In this document: positions 24,424 to 32,126 of the stretch, one piece after another
How positions within the stretch are numbered: position 1 is the stretch's first letter
How the letters are laid out: the number at the start of each line of letters is the position of its first letter
Assembly (NCBI GenBank): GCA_900756765.1
Contig: CAAELE010000007.1
Span: 124,001 to 188,000 of the forward strand
Source of the DNA: an uncultured Collinsella sp.
GTDB taxonomy: Bacteria > Actinomycetota > Coriobacteriia > Coriobacteriales > Coriobacteriaceae
DNA length: 64,000 nucleotides
Reading direction: 5' to 3'
Notes under the pieces: generated by a model
The model's input: the letters and a program-made list of their open reading frames with translations, nothing else
What the model was told of the DNA's origin: nothing
Database searches by the model: none
Position numbers and translations under genes: made by a program

Positions 24424-25563
24424 TTAGCAGGCTAAATCGCGCAAAGCGTCAATCGCGGTGTCGACTTCCTCGTCCGTGTTGAAATACCCAAACGAGAAGC
24501 GAACGACACCCTGGCGCTCGGTCCCGAGCGCGCGGTGCATGAGCGGAGCGCAATGGGCGCCGGGGCGCGTCGCAATCCCCCACCCTTGCATGAGCGCGTC
24601 CGAGATCTCGGCAGAGTCGATATCGCCCACGTTGAGTGAGACGATCGCCGAGCGCACGGGCTGGTCAAACGCACCGTAGAGCGCAATGCCGGGGATTTCG
24701 CGAACACCGACGAGGAAGCGCTCTGCAAGCGAGCGCTCATGCGCCGCAATCGCCTCGACCCCGCCTTGTGCCTCGATAAAGTCGAGACCGGCGGAAAGGC
24801 CTGCGATGCCGTGACCGTTGAGCGTGCCCGCCTCAAGGCGCGTGGGCCACTCGAGCGGCTGCAGTGGGTCGAAGCTGTGAACACCGGTGCCACCCATGGC
24901 CCACGGAGCCACGTCAATGCCTTCCGCCACGGCCAGGCCGCCGGTGCCTTGAGGTCCCATGAGCCCCTTGTGGCCGGTAAAGCACACGACGTCAAGTCCC
25001 ATGGCATCCATGTCAATCTTCGCCGTGCCGGCAGACTGCGAGGCGTCGACGATCACCAGCGCACCTGCCGCATGCGCGATGGCAGACACACGCGAAACGT
25101 CGACCGCGTTGCCGGTCACATTGGAGGCGTGCGTCACCACCACGGCACGCGTGCCCGGCGTGACCAGCTGCTCGAGCTCGTCGTAGTCGAGCGCGCCGTT
25201 CGCGTCGCAGCCCGCATGCTCAACGGTCACGCCCTGCTCTGCCGCAAGGCGGTTAAGCGGACGCAGCACGGAGTTGTGCTCAAGCACCGTCGTGACCACA
25301 CGGTCGCCGGGGCACACCACGCCATTGATGACGGTGTTGAGCGCCGCGGTGGAGTTGGGCGTAAAGCACACATGGTCCGCCCTCGGGCAACCCAGCAAGC
25401 GCGCAAGCTTGGCGCGGCAGCCGTGGATGGTACGCGCCGCATCGAGCGCACCCGACGTGGCACCGCGCCCAGCATTGCCGAGCGAGCACATCGCCTGCGT
25501 CACGGCATCGATGACCGTCTGCGGCTTGTGCATGGTCGTCGCCGCGTTATCCAGGTAGATCAT
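24424..25563 (-). CDS. Class V cysteine desulfurase / selenocysteine lyase-like enzyme
   Basis: The 379-residue PLP enzyme removes S or Se from cysteine or selenocysteine. The start MIYLDNAATT, Schiff-base lysine in FTGHKGLMGPQGTGG and catalytic cysteine in RPGAHCAPLMH fit the NifS/SufS-like family that often accompanies selD and yedF. Selenium handling is inferred from these neighbours; sulfur delivery is the alternative. Its ATG overlaps the DUF3343 stop by four bases (ATGA). It is the last gene of the operon. Confidence 0.85.
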   Translation of the reverse strand: MIYLDNAATTMHKPQTVIDAVTQAMCSLGNAGRGATSGALDAARTIHGCRAKLARLLGCPRADHVCFTPNSTAALNTVINGVVCPGDRVVTTVLEHNSVLRPLNRLAAEQGVTVEHAGCDANGALDYDELEQLVTPGTRAVVVTHASNVTGNAVDVSRVSAIAHAAGALVIVDASQSAGTAKIDMDAMGLDVVCFTGHKGLMGPQGTGGLAVAEGIDVAPWAMGGTGVHSFDPLQPLEWPTRLEAGTLNGHGIAGLSAGLDFIEAQGGVEAIAAHERSLAERFLVGVREIPGIALYGAFDQPVRSAIVSLNVGDIDSAEISDALMQGWGIATRPGAHCAPLMHRALGTERQGVVRFSFGYFNTDEEVDTAIDALRDLAC

Positions 25564-25811
25564 CGCACGACCTCCCACATATCAATCACGGTATAGCCCT
25601 CGGTGGGAACGCCCGCCGCGGCAAGCTCGCTGCGCAGCAGCTCCTCATCGGCAGGCAACGCCTTCCACGCCAGACCGCAGCCGGCAGCGACCTCCCCGGG
25701 CACGGGAATCGTTCGCCCGGGAAGGCCGCGCTCGATGCACAGGGACTCGCAGCCCATGGCGGCCGCCGTGGTGGGAAACGTGATGACAAGCGCCGGGCGC
25801 TTCTCCCTCAT
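25560..25811 (-). CDS. DUF3343 protein, putative Se/S carrier
   Basis: This small 83-residue protein has the DUF3343 pattern: a hydrophobic strand ALVITFPTTAAAM, then CESLCIERGLPGRTIPVP and CGLAWKALP. The cysteines in CESLC and AGCG are candidates for carrying persulfide or selenide. The ATG at 25811 (MREKRPAL) follows TTGGAG; an upstream start at 25826 is less well supported. DUF3343 genes commonly sit with yedF, selD and cysteine desulfurases. No biochemical role is established to my knowledge. Confidence 0.75.
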   Translation of the reverse strand: MREKRPALVITFPTTAAAMGCESLCIERGLPGRTIPVPGEVAAGCGLAWKALPADEELLRSELAAAGVPTEGYTVIDMWEVVR

Positions 25812-25830
25812 GGCAACTCCAACCAATACG

Positions 25831-26457
25831 CTACGGGCGCACGACGCGCACGGCCTGCTCCATCTTCTCCACGATCACGTACATATTGGTGACCTCGCCT
25901 ACTGCAAGCTGGTCCTTAATGCCATAGTGGTCGAGGCAGGTGCCACAGGTAAGGATCTCGACGCCCTGCTCGGCCAGACCCTTCAGGTCGTCGAGTACCG
26001 GAGAGCCCTCTACGGTGAGCTTGGCGCCGCCGTTGTAGAACAGCATGGTCGCGGGCAGCTCCTCCTGCTGCGTCACGGCAAAGATAAACGCCTTCATGAG
26101 CTTGTGGCCCAGCTCGTCGTCGCCGCGGCCCATGCAGTCGGTGTAGACGGAAATGACAAGCTTGCCCTTGCCGGCGCTGGCATCACAGAAGGCAGCGCCA
26201 TCCTGTTCGGGATCGGCCACGGCAACGGTGCCAGAGGTCGCCACGGTCACGTGCCACTCGGCGTCAGAAACCTTCTCGACTGAGGCCGTGCAGCCCTTCT
26301 CCTGCGCCATCTTGGAGATGTTCTTGACGGCGGTCTCGTTGTCGACCGAGGTCACCACGGCACCCTCGCCATCAAGCTGCTTCAGGGCTTTGAGCGTCTT
26401 GACGACGGGCAGCGGGCAGGCATCGCCCATGGCATTGACTTCAATCTTGGTAGACAT
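25831..26457 (-). CDS. yedF: Selenium metabolism protein YedF (TusA-DsrE fusion)
   Basis: The 208-residue protein joins an N-terminal TusA-like domain to a C-terminal DsrE-like domain. The TusA part has the CPxP motif (DACPLPVVKTLKAL, Cys at residue 14). The DsrE part ends with VEILTCGTCLDHYGI, offering a second reactive cysteine pair. The family is widespread in selenium-using bacteria beside selD and is thought to handle selenium or sulfur in transit. The ATG at 26457 starts MSTKIEVNAMG; a longer frame overlapping selD is not used. Two cysteines in sequence suggest relay from the desulfurase to SelD, which is inference. Confidence 0.88.
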   Translation of the reverse strand: MSTKIEVNAMGDACPLPVVKTLKALKQLDGEGAVVTSVDNETAVKNISKMAQEKGCTASVEKVSDAEWHVTVATSGTVAVADPEQDGAAFCDASAGKGKLVISVYTDCMGRGDDELGHKLMKAFIFAVTQQEELPATMLFYNGGAKLTVEGSPVLDDLKGLAEQGVEILTCGTCLDHYGIKDQLAVGEVTNMYVIVEKMEQAVRVVRP

Positions 26458-26477
26458 AGCAAAATCCTTTCGAAAGA

Positions 26478-26495
26478 ACCGTTCTAGAGAACGGT
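26478..26495. promoter_or_regulatory. 18-base perfect palindrome between selD and yedF
   Basis: ACCGTTCTAGAGAACGGT reads identically on both strands in the 61-base selD-yedF gap. It might be a protein-binding site for an internal promoter or an mRNA hairpin tuning yedF expression. Nothing in the sequence decides between these. Confidence 0.4.
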
Positions 26496-26518
26496 AAACA
26501 GTTACATAAACGTGCGGG

Positions 26519-27568
26519 CTAGCGAACAACGCGAACGGCAGGACCGCCTGGCACCGGCTCGCACACGCAGCCGACGACGGCGGCGATACGTCCTTCGGCA
26601 TGCAAACGACGCGCAAGCTCATCCACATCCGCCGCGGGCGCCGCAATAAGCAAACCACCCGAAGTCTGCGGATCGTACAGCGCATCCAACATGCCCGGCT
26701 CCAGCTCATCGTCAGCCGTCACGCGCGGGCCAAAGAAGTCCTGGTTGCGGTAGGAGCCCGCGGGGATAATGCCCAGACGCGCCATGTCGAGCACCTGGTC
26801 AAAGAGCGGCACCGCCCCCGACGCAAGTTCAATCTGCACGCCCGAGCCCTCGGCCATCTCGCACGCATGCCCGATCAGGCCAAAGCCCGTAATGTCGGTG
26901 CAGCCGTGAAGCTCGAGTCCCTCGGCCAGACGAATCGGGGCCTCGTTGAGGGTGCGCATCGAGTCAAACATGGCTGCGGCGTCGTCCTGCTCGATGAGCT
27001 CGCCCTTAATGGCCGTGGTGATGATGCCCGAGCCGATCGCCTTGGTCAGCAGCAGAACATCGCCCACGTGCGCGCCGCTGTTGGCGAGCATACGGTCGAG
27101 CGCGACAAAACCGCTCACGGACAGGCCGTACTTGGGCTCGTCGTCGTTGATGGTGTGACCGCCCGCGATGGAGCAACCCGCCTCGACGCACTTGTCGGCG
27201 CCGCCCGCCAGAATCTGCCCGGCGACCTCAACGCCCAGACAGCTCGGGATGCACAGCAAGTTCATGGCATGGCTCGGACGTCCACCCATGGCATAAATGT
27301 CCGACAGCGAGTTTGCCGCCGCGATCTGGCCAAACAAAAACGGGTCGTCGACCATCGGTGGAAAGAAATCGACGGACTGCACGAGGCCCAGGTTTTCGCC
27401 AACACGAAAAACACTCGCATCGTCGGAGGTATCGAACCCCACGAGCAGGTTGTCGTTATGCACATTGGGTAAGTCGCCCAGAACCTGGGCGAGGGCTCCG
27501 GGAGCCAACTTAGCGGCTCAACCGCTCGCGGCAGTCATAGACGTGAGCCTCATGGTGTCCTTAGCCAT
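26519..27568 (-). CDS. selD: Selenocysteine-containing selenophosphate synthetase SelD, read through UGA at 27518-27520
   Basis: SelD makes selenophosphate from selenide and ATP. Reading from the ATG at 27568 gives MAKDTMRLTSMTAASG-U-AAKLAPGALAQV and 349 residues in total. The UGA is at residue 17 and the catalytic Lys at 20, the exact place of C17 and K20 in E. coli SelD. Downstream motifs are intact: FDTSDDASVF, DFFPPMVDDPFLFG, AAANSLSDIYAMGG, ITGFGLIGHACEMAEG and DPQTSGGLL. AAGGGGG precedes the ATG. The start overlaps the glycosyltransferase stop by eight bases. A start at the TTG 27508 would lose the active site and is rejected. The enzyme needs its own product for synthesis, a positive loop. 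Confidence 0.95.
27475..27520 (-). promoter_or_regulatory. UGA selenocysteine codon with candidate SECIS hairpins (selD)
   Basis: After the UGA (27520-27518) two short hairpins can form. GGCTC/GAGCC starts 12 bases downstream. The perfect CGCCCAG-GTT-CTGGGCG (27491-27475) has its loop about 34 bases downstream. The second lies within the distance used by bacterial SECIS elements and has a G-containing loop. Which is used cannot be told without folding or SelB-binding data. Confidence 0.6.
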
Positions 27569-28778
27569 ACGAACCCCCTTCCAACAAATCAACGACTTTA
27601 AGTATACGCGCCAGGCACGCTTCCCAAGAGACCGCCGACGACTCGAACGTCGAAGGCGGCGCCGCAAGCGCCTGCGCGATAGCATCTGCCAGTGCGCGCT
27701 CAAACAACGGAAGGTCGGCCGCCACGGGCGTGTCGACATCCGTCATACGCGGCGACGCCACCCACGTCACGGGAGCACCGGGAAGCATCGTCTCCATCCA
27801 GGGACGAACGCCGGGCAAATCGGTCGCCACAACTTTGCAGCCGCACGCGAGGGCCTCGATCGTCACAAGCGGCAGACCCTCGTAAAACGAAGGCAGCACA
27901 AAGACGTCGGAACTGCGGTAGGCACGCACGAGTCCATCGCTATCCAGGCGCCCCGCCAGCGTCACCGGCACATCCGAGGCCGCGGTCAAGCGCTCGATAC
28001 GCGCGTACTCGGCATCGTCCCCGCGGCCGCCCACAAGTACCAAGCCAGATGGGCGGACGCCATCGTCAATCGGCAATGACACGGCTCGAACCAGCGACTC
28101 GACGCCCTTTTTAAAGCAAATCTTGCCCACGTACACAAGCGACCCCGGCTGCCTCGCCACGCTTGCGTCGCGGCAGAAGACGCGATGGTCGTAGCCCGTC
28201 CCAATCACGTGGATGCGATCGGCATCGACGCCGCACACCAGGCCAATCTGCTCAGCCTGCTCAGCATGGAGCGCAAAGACGGCATCGAGCCGACGAACCG
28301 CACTTACGATGCGATCGCGTTCGAGCGTATGCGAACGCAGCTGGCGCAGGTCGGTCGAATGACACACGGCAACAACCGGCACGCCTCGGACGCACTCGCG
28401 CGCCAATGCGGTCACCAGATACAGGTGATGGCAGAGCACCAGATCGGGCCGAAACTCAGCCACCGCCCGATCGATTGCAGCAGCAAATGCCCGCTCAAAC
28501 GCCTTGAGCATCGAGGGCGTCAGGTCTCGATAGCGCGTGGAGGGATAGGGCATGACATCGGACATACCGCAGATGGGAAACGGCAGCTCGGGCGACTCGA
28601 ACGGTACTGTAAACACGGCAGCACGCCGGTCCAGCTCGCCTTGGGTATCACCCGGTGCCGCGCCGCAAAGCACGGCGGCGCGATGACCCGTCTCGATCTG
28701 TTCGCGCACGAGCGCGGCAAGGTAGGTGCCGCTGCCGGTGCTATCTGGTTTTTGTGCCGAGATATTGAGGATGCGCAT
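27561..28778 (-). CDS. Family 4 glycosyltransferase, translationally coupled to selD
   Basis: The 405-residue protein is a GT-B glycosyltransferase. The N-terminal acceptor domain begins MRILNISAQKPDSTGSGTYL; the C-terminal nucleotide-sugar domain has YVGKICFKKGVESLV and the motif PSFYEGLPLVTIEALACG with the conserved Glu pair of GT4 enzymes. The ATG at 28778 lies 14 bases after the activator gene; a longer in-frame extension overlaps that gene and is rejected. Its stop overlaps the selD start (ATGGCTAA). Selenosugar synthases (SenB) are glycosyltransferases encoded beside SelD-like SenC, so a selenium-linked sugar reaction is worth testing. Cell-surface glycosylation is the plain alternative. 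Confidence 0.85.
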   Translation of the reverse strand: MRILNISAQKPDSTGSGTYLAALVREQIETGHRAAVLCGAAPGDTQGELDRRAAVFTVPFESPELPFPICGMSDVMPYPSTRYRDLTPSMLKAFERAFAAAIDRAVAEFRPDLVLCHHLYLVTALARECVRGVPVVAVCHSTDLRQLRSHTLERDRIVSAVRRLDAVFALHAEQAEQIGLVCGVDADRIHVIGTGYDHRVFCRDASVARQPGSLVYVGKICFKKGVESLVRAVSLPIDDGVRPSGLVLVGGRGDDAEYARIERLTAASDVPVTLAGRLDSDGLVRAYRSSDVFVLPSFYEGLPLVTIEALACGCKVVATDLPGVRPWMETMLPGAPVTWVASPRMTDVDTPVAADLPLFERALADAIAQALAAPPSTFESSAVSWEACLARILKVVDLLEGGSYG

Positions 28779-28792
28779 ATCGCGGTACACCC

Positions 28793-29557
28793 CTAGGCCA
28801 AGGCGGCGGCGCGAATCGCCGCGCCGATGGCACCGGCAAAGCGAGCCTGGGGCGAGGTGGTCACGGGCGACCCCAGTAGCTCGCCCAACCTCTCCACCAC
28901 GAAGGCGTTCTCGCACAGGCCACCGGTCAGGTAGTACGGGGCGCCCGCGGCCTGCCCGGCCATGGTCGCCACGCGCGAGACCACGCTGTCGATCACGCCA
29001 CGTGCAATGTTCTCGCGCGGCTCACCGCGACCGATCAGGCTGATAACCTCGCTTTCGGCAAACACCGTGCACATGCTGCTGATCTTGGTAGGCTCGCCGG
29101 AACGTGCCAAGTCGGCCATCTGCTGCTGGGAAATACCTAGGCGGTCGGCCATGATCTCCAAAAAGCGCCCCGTGCCGGCGGCGCACTTGTCGTTCATGGC
29201 AAACTTGGCCACGCGGCCGCCTTTAAGCTGGATGACCTTGGTGTCCTGACCACCCACATCGATCACGGTGCCATGGTCGCCAAACAGACGCACGGCACCG
29301 GTACCGTGGCAGGTAATCTCGGTCACGACCTTATGCGCATAGGGCACAGCAACACGACCGTAGCCGGTCGCGATCACGCGCACGTCGTCGGCGCACACGT
29401 CATAGCCGACTGAAGCGAGCTCGCCGCGCAAGCGCTCGGCCGCATCGACCGAGGAGAACCCGGTTGGCTGGACGCACGTCCACGCCACCGAACCCTCCCC
29501 GTCGACCACAGCAGCCTTAGCCGCCGTAGACCCGATATCGATCCCGATCCCTATCAT
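28793..29557 (-). CDS. ASKHA ATPase activator of a double-cubane / 2-hydroxyacyl-CoA dehydratase-type protein
   Basis: The 254-residue protein belongs to the HgdC/BcrA/YjiL family. These homodimeric ATPases carry one [4Fe-4S] cluster and drive electrons at very low potential into a partner. The ATPase signature is GIDIGSTAAKAAV, with phosphate loops VIDVGGQDTKVI and LTGGLCENAFVV. Cluster cysteines are in NDKCAAGTGRF and SSMCTVFAESE. The ATG follows GGGAGAG. It lies between its probable partner (the HgdB-like protein) and the glycosyltransferase, and is the only such activator in the window, so it may also serve the second HgdB-like paralogue. Confidence 0.92.
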   Translation of the reverse strand: MIGIGIDIGSTAAKAAVVDGEGSVAWTCVQPTGFSSVDAAERLRGELASVGYDVCADDVRVIATGYGRVAVPYAHKVVTEITCHGTGAVRLFGDHGTVIDVGGQDTKVIQLKGGRVAKFAMNDKCAAGTGRFLEIMADRLGISQQQMADLARSGEPTKISSMCTVFAESEVISLIGRGEPRENIARGVIDSVVSRVATMAGQAAGAPYYLTGGLCENAFVVERLGELLGSPVTTSPQARFAGAIGAAIRAAALA

Positions 29558-29609
29558 GGCTCTCTCCCAATCTAAACATCAAAGACAGCGGCGCGTTCAG
29601 GCGCCTTAG

Positions 29610-29643
29610 CTCTAGGTTTCTCAGGTGCCTGAGGAAGCTAGAG
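29610..29643 (-). other. Hairpin spanning the stop codon of the HgdB-like gene
   Basis: CTCTAG...CTAGAG and CTCAGG-TG-CCTGAG nest to form a stem of about 15 pairs with one mismatch. The stop codon at 29638-29640 lies inside it. No T-tract follows on the minus strand, so it is more likely a processing or mRNA-stability element than a terminator. Confidence 0.45.
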
Positions 29644-30801
29644 GGTTTCGATGAAGGCAGCGATGCGGGTCTCGATCTGGCCCATGTCGCCGTTGCTGTA
29701 GTCGGTCTCGATCTTCATATACGGAATACCCGCACCCTCGACAGCCTCCTGCATGCGCGCACTCTCCACGTTAAAGGTGTGGCACGCCTGCAGCACGCTC
29801 TCCACTACGCCATCGACATGATACTTCTCGCACATGGCCAGCGTGTTTTCCATACGACCGTCGTTGGGCGTCATGACCGAGCAGTTGATGTCCAGGTAGC
29901 GGTCGGCAATGGCGCGCAGGATATCGGGAGCCTCCGGGTCGATCATCATGGCCGCCGTGCGCTCACCCGAGCAGTCGTCCATGCACACGACCACGCCGCC
30001 GTTGGACTCGATGGTGCGACCGATCTTGTTGATCACGCCGCCCACCGGGCAGCCGGTGATCAGAATGCGCTTGGCATCCGCCGCAACCGGGCGCTCGCCC
30101 GCGTCGTAGGCCTCACGCAGCTTGGCAACCTTTTGCTCCAGCTGCTGCGTATAGGCCTCGATATCAAAGCTGAACGTACCGGCAAACATGGTGCTCATCA
30201 GGTCGACGCCGCTCATGGCCGCCGGCTGGTTAGCCTGCAGCTCGAACATAGCGAGCTGAGCCGCACGCAAACGGTTGCGACGACGGACGGCAGCGCGCAG
30301 GTCATCGTCGGTAATCGTGATCCCGCAGAAGTTCTCGAGCTCCTCCTTGAGCAGACGGCACTCCTCGTACCAGCCCTCGCGCTCGTAAGCGCGGTCGCGA
30401 CCCTGCGGAAGATGCAGAATGTGCGTGCGCTTGAGCTCGTTGAGCAGCTCGTACATCTTCTTCTTGCCATCGCAGGTGGTCTCGCCGATGATCATGTCGC
30501 TAAAGTACGTAAACGGGCACTTTTGCGAGTAGGCAAACCCGTAGGTCGACTTGATGAGCGGGCAGAGGTTCGCGGGCAGTACCTTCTCGGCCTCGGGAAT
30601 AACCTCGTCGGATGTGCCGCACAAGGCCACACTTGCAGCGCCCGCGGCATCGATAATCTCGAGCGGCGTGTAACTGCACAAAAAGCCGACTAGGCGATTG
30701 CCCGCCTGTTTGTAATCCTTGACGCGAATAAACGCCGCCTTGCGCTGCTCGTTGAACTCCTCAAACGTGGACGGCAACGGCTGCTCTTCGATGGTTGGCA
30801 T
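29638..30801 (-). CDS. 2-hydroxyacyl-CoA dehydratase-family (HgdB/YjiM-like) double-cubane cluster protein, paralogue 1
   Basis: The 387-residue protein has the HgdB-like fold signature: GFLCSYTPLEIIDAAG, NLCPLIKSTYGFA, GETTCDGKKKMYELL, LITGCPVGG, CMDDCSGERT, INCSVMTPND and GVVESVLQACHTFN. These cysteines match ligands of the double-cubane or [4Fe-4S] clusters found in this family. Stand-alone members paired with an ASKHA activator, such as YjiM/YjiL, are candidates for double-cubane proteins that reduce small molecules at very low potential. It has no obvious CoA-dehydratase alpha/beta partner nearby. The ATG at 30801 (MPTIEEQPLP) follows GGGAGAT. It is the first gene of the selD operon. Confidence 0.85.
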   Translation of the reverse strand: MPTIEEQPLPSTFEEFNEQRKAAFIRVKDYKQAGNRLVGFLCSYTPLEIIDAAGAASVALCGTSDEVIPEAEKVLPANLCPLIKSTYGFAYSQKCPFTYFSDMIIGETTCDGKKKMYELLNELKRTHILHLPQGRDRAYEREGWYEECRLLKEELENFCGITITDDDLRAAVRRRNRLRAAQLAMFELQANQPAAMSGVDLMSTMFAGTFSFDIEAYTQQLEQKVAKLREAYDAGERPVAADAKRILITGCPVGGVINKIGRTIESNGGVVVCMDDCSGERTAAMMIDPEAPDILRAIADRYLDINCSVMTPNDGRMENTLAMCEKYHVDGVVESVLQACHTFNVESARMQEAVEGAGIPYMKIETDYSNGDMGQIETRIAAFIETL

Positions 30802-30879
30802 GACGTTATCTCCCCTCTGATAGGCCACGATCCCGGAAAACGGAAAATCACTCCGTGTCCAGCGACGAACCTCATGAAT

Positions 30880-30907
30880 GCCTTGGGGGCAAAGACGGCC
30901 CCAAGGC
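30880..30907 (-). terminator. Hairpin ending the ABC importer-dehydratase operon
   Basis: GCCTTGGGG and CCCCAAGGC form a nine-base stem eight bases after the enolase-superfamily gene stop. The minus-strand tail is CATTCATG, with few T, so termination would be weak or Rho-assisted. It marks a boundary before the selenium operon. Confidence 0.55.
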
Positions 30908-30914
30908 TTGCAAT

Positions 30915-32099
30915 CTATTTCACTTCTGCCTTTATGCCGTGCTCAAAGGCATATTTGCTGATCTCGTTTCCGATACCCGGTGCATCTGGGATCTCGAATC
31001 GGCCGTTCACGGGCTGATAGTCATTGACCACCAGACGTTTAACGTAATCGAATCGATTGTAAACGTGATGCTCGTGAATCGTGAAATTGGGAATCACACA
31101 CTCAAGCTGCAGCGAGGCCGCCGTGAGCAACGGACTCGAGCATACATGGACTTGAACGCCCACATCGTAGGTGTGAGCCATATCGCAGATCTTCTTACCC
31201 TCGGTGATACCTCCGCAATTTCCCAGATCGGGCTGAATGAGCTGGACGGATCCATTCTCGAAATAGGGAGCATACTGCCAGCGACTGTAGAGGCGCTCCC
31301 CCTGCGAGACGGGCATGTTGATATGGTCGTGCACGTATTTGTTCATCTTGGGATTGGGCGTGCAGGGCTCCTCGAAATAAAATACATCATAGGGTTCCAT
31401 CAGATGGGCAAGCTGCACGGCACTTTGTGCATCGGTGTTGGAATGATTCTCCACGATGATATCGACATCGGGACCAACGGCCTCGCGCACGGCGGCAAGA
31501 CGGCCGACAACAAGGTTGCGCACCCGGGGCGAGAGCAGTCGAGTCGTGTCCTCATGGGTGAACTTCACGCCAGGTTTCTCGTCAAAGGTGAAAAAGTCGT
31601 ACTTGATGCAGTCGTAGCCCTCGGCGAGCGCCAGCTCGGCAGCGTGAACATACTCATCGATCGTACGGAGCGATTCCTTATGGTCGCCCCAGCCAAACTG
31701 AAGCTGGCTCGCATAGCAGCGCAGCGACTCGCGCTGCTTGCCACCCAAAAGGCGCCACACCGGCACACCGAAGGCCTTGCCCTTGATGTCCCACAGGGCC
31801 ACATCGATTGCAGATATGGCCGAGAACTCCGTAGGGCCGCCGTTCTGAGCCCAAAACGTCGACTTATAGAGCTTTTCCCAGATCACTTCGTGATCCAGCG
31901 GATCCATCCCGATGATTTTCTGGGCATATTCTTGGATCGCACTCCATGTGCCCTTAGCGCCGGTATTGTAGGCCATCGCCCCCTCGCCGTCGCCATAAAT
32001 TCCCTCATCGGTATAGACGCGGCACAAGACCGGGCTCCAATTGGGATTATCCTGCGGATGCTCTTCCAACAGAAGAACATCGACTTTTGTGATTTTCAT
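30915..32099 (-). CDS. Enolase-superfamily sugar-acid dehydratase (mandelate racemase/galactonate dehydratase type)
   Basis: The 394-residue enzyme probably dehydrates an acid sugar by abstracting a proton next to a carboxylate. The N-terminal capping domain has AISAIDVALWDIKGKAFGVP. The barrel motifs are CIKYDFF (catalytic Lys/Asp), VENHSN, YFEEP and GERLYSR (the three metal ligands), then QPDLGNCGGITEG and a His in QVHVCSSP. These fit the mandelate racemase/DgoD group; the exact substrate cannot be assigned. It lies 27 bases downstream of an ABC importer, suggesting that the imported compound or a derivative is its substrate. Confidence 0.82.
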   Translation of the reverse strand: MKITKVDVLLLEEHPQDNPNWSPVLCRVYTDEGIYGDGEGAMAYNTGAKGTWSAIQEYAQKIIGMDPLDHEVIWEKLYKSTFWAQNGGPTEFSAISAIDVALWDIKGKAFGVPVWRLLGGKQRESLRCYASQLQFGWGDHKESLRTIDEYVHAAELALAEGYDCIKYDFFTFDEKPGVKFTHEDTTRLLSPRVRNLVVGRLAAVREAVGPDVDIIVENHSNTDAQSAVQLAHLMEPYDVFYFEEPCTPNPKMNKYVHDHINMPVSQGERLYSRWQYAPYFENGSVQLIQPDLGNCGGITEGKKICDMAHTYDVGVQVHVCSSPLLTAASLQLECVIPNFTIHEHHVYNRFDYVKRLVVNDYQPVNGRFEIPDAPGIGNEISKYAFEHGIKAEVK

Positions 32100-32126
32100 A
32101 CCATGTTCCTCACAAACAAATTGCTA

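Noticed and set aside
27518..27520. Truncated selD starting at TTG 27508
   Set aside because: This would lack the catalytic residue and Lys; the upstream frame with ATG 27568 and AAGGGGG gives the full active-site sequence across UGA.
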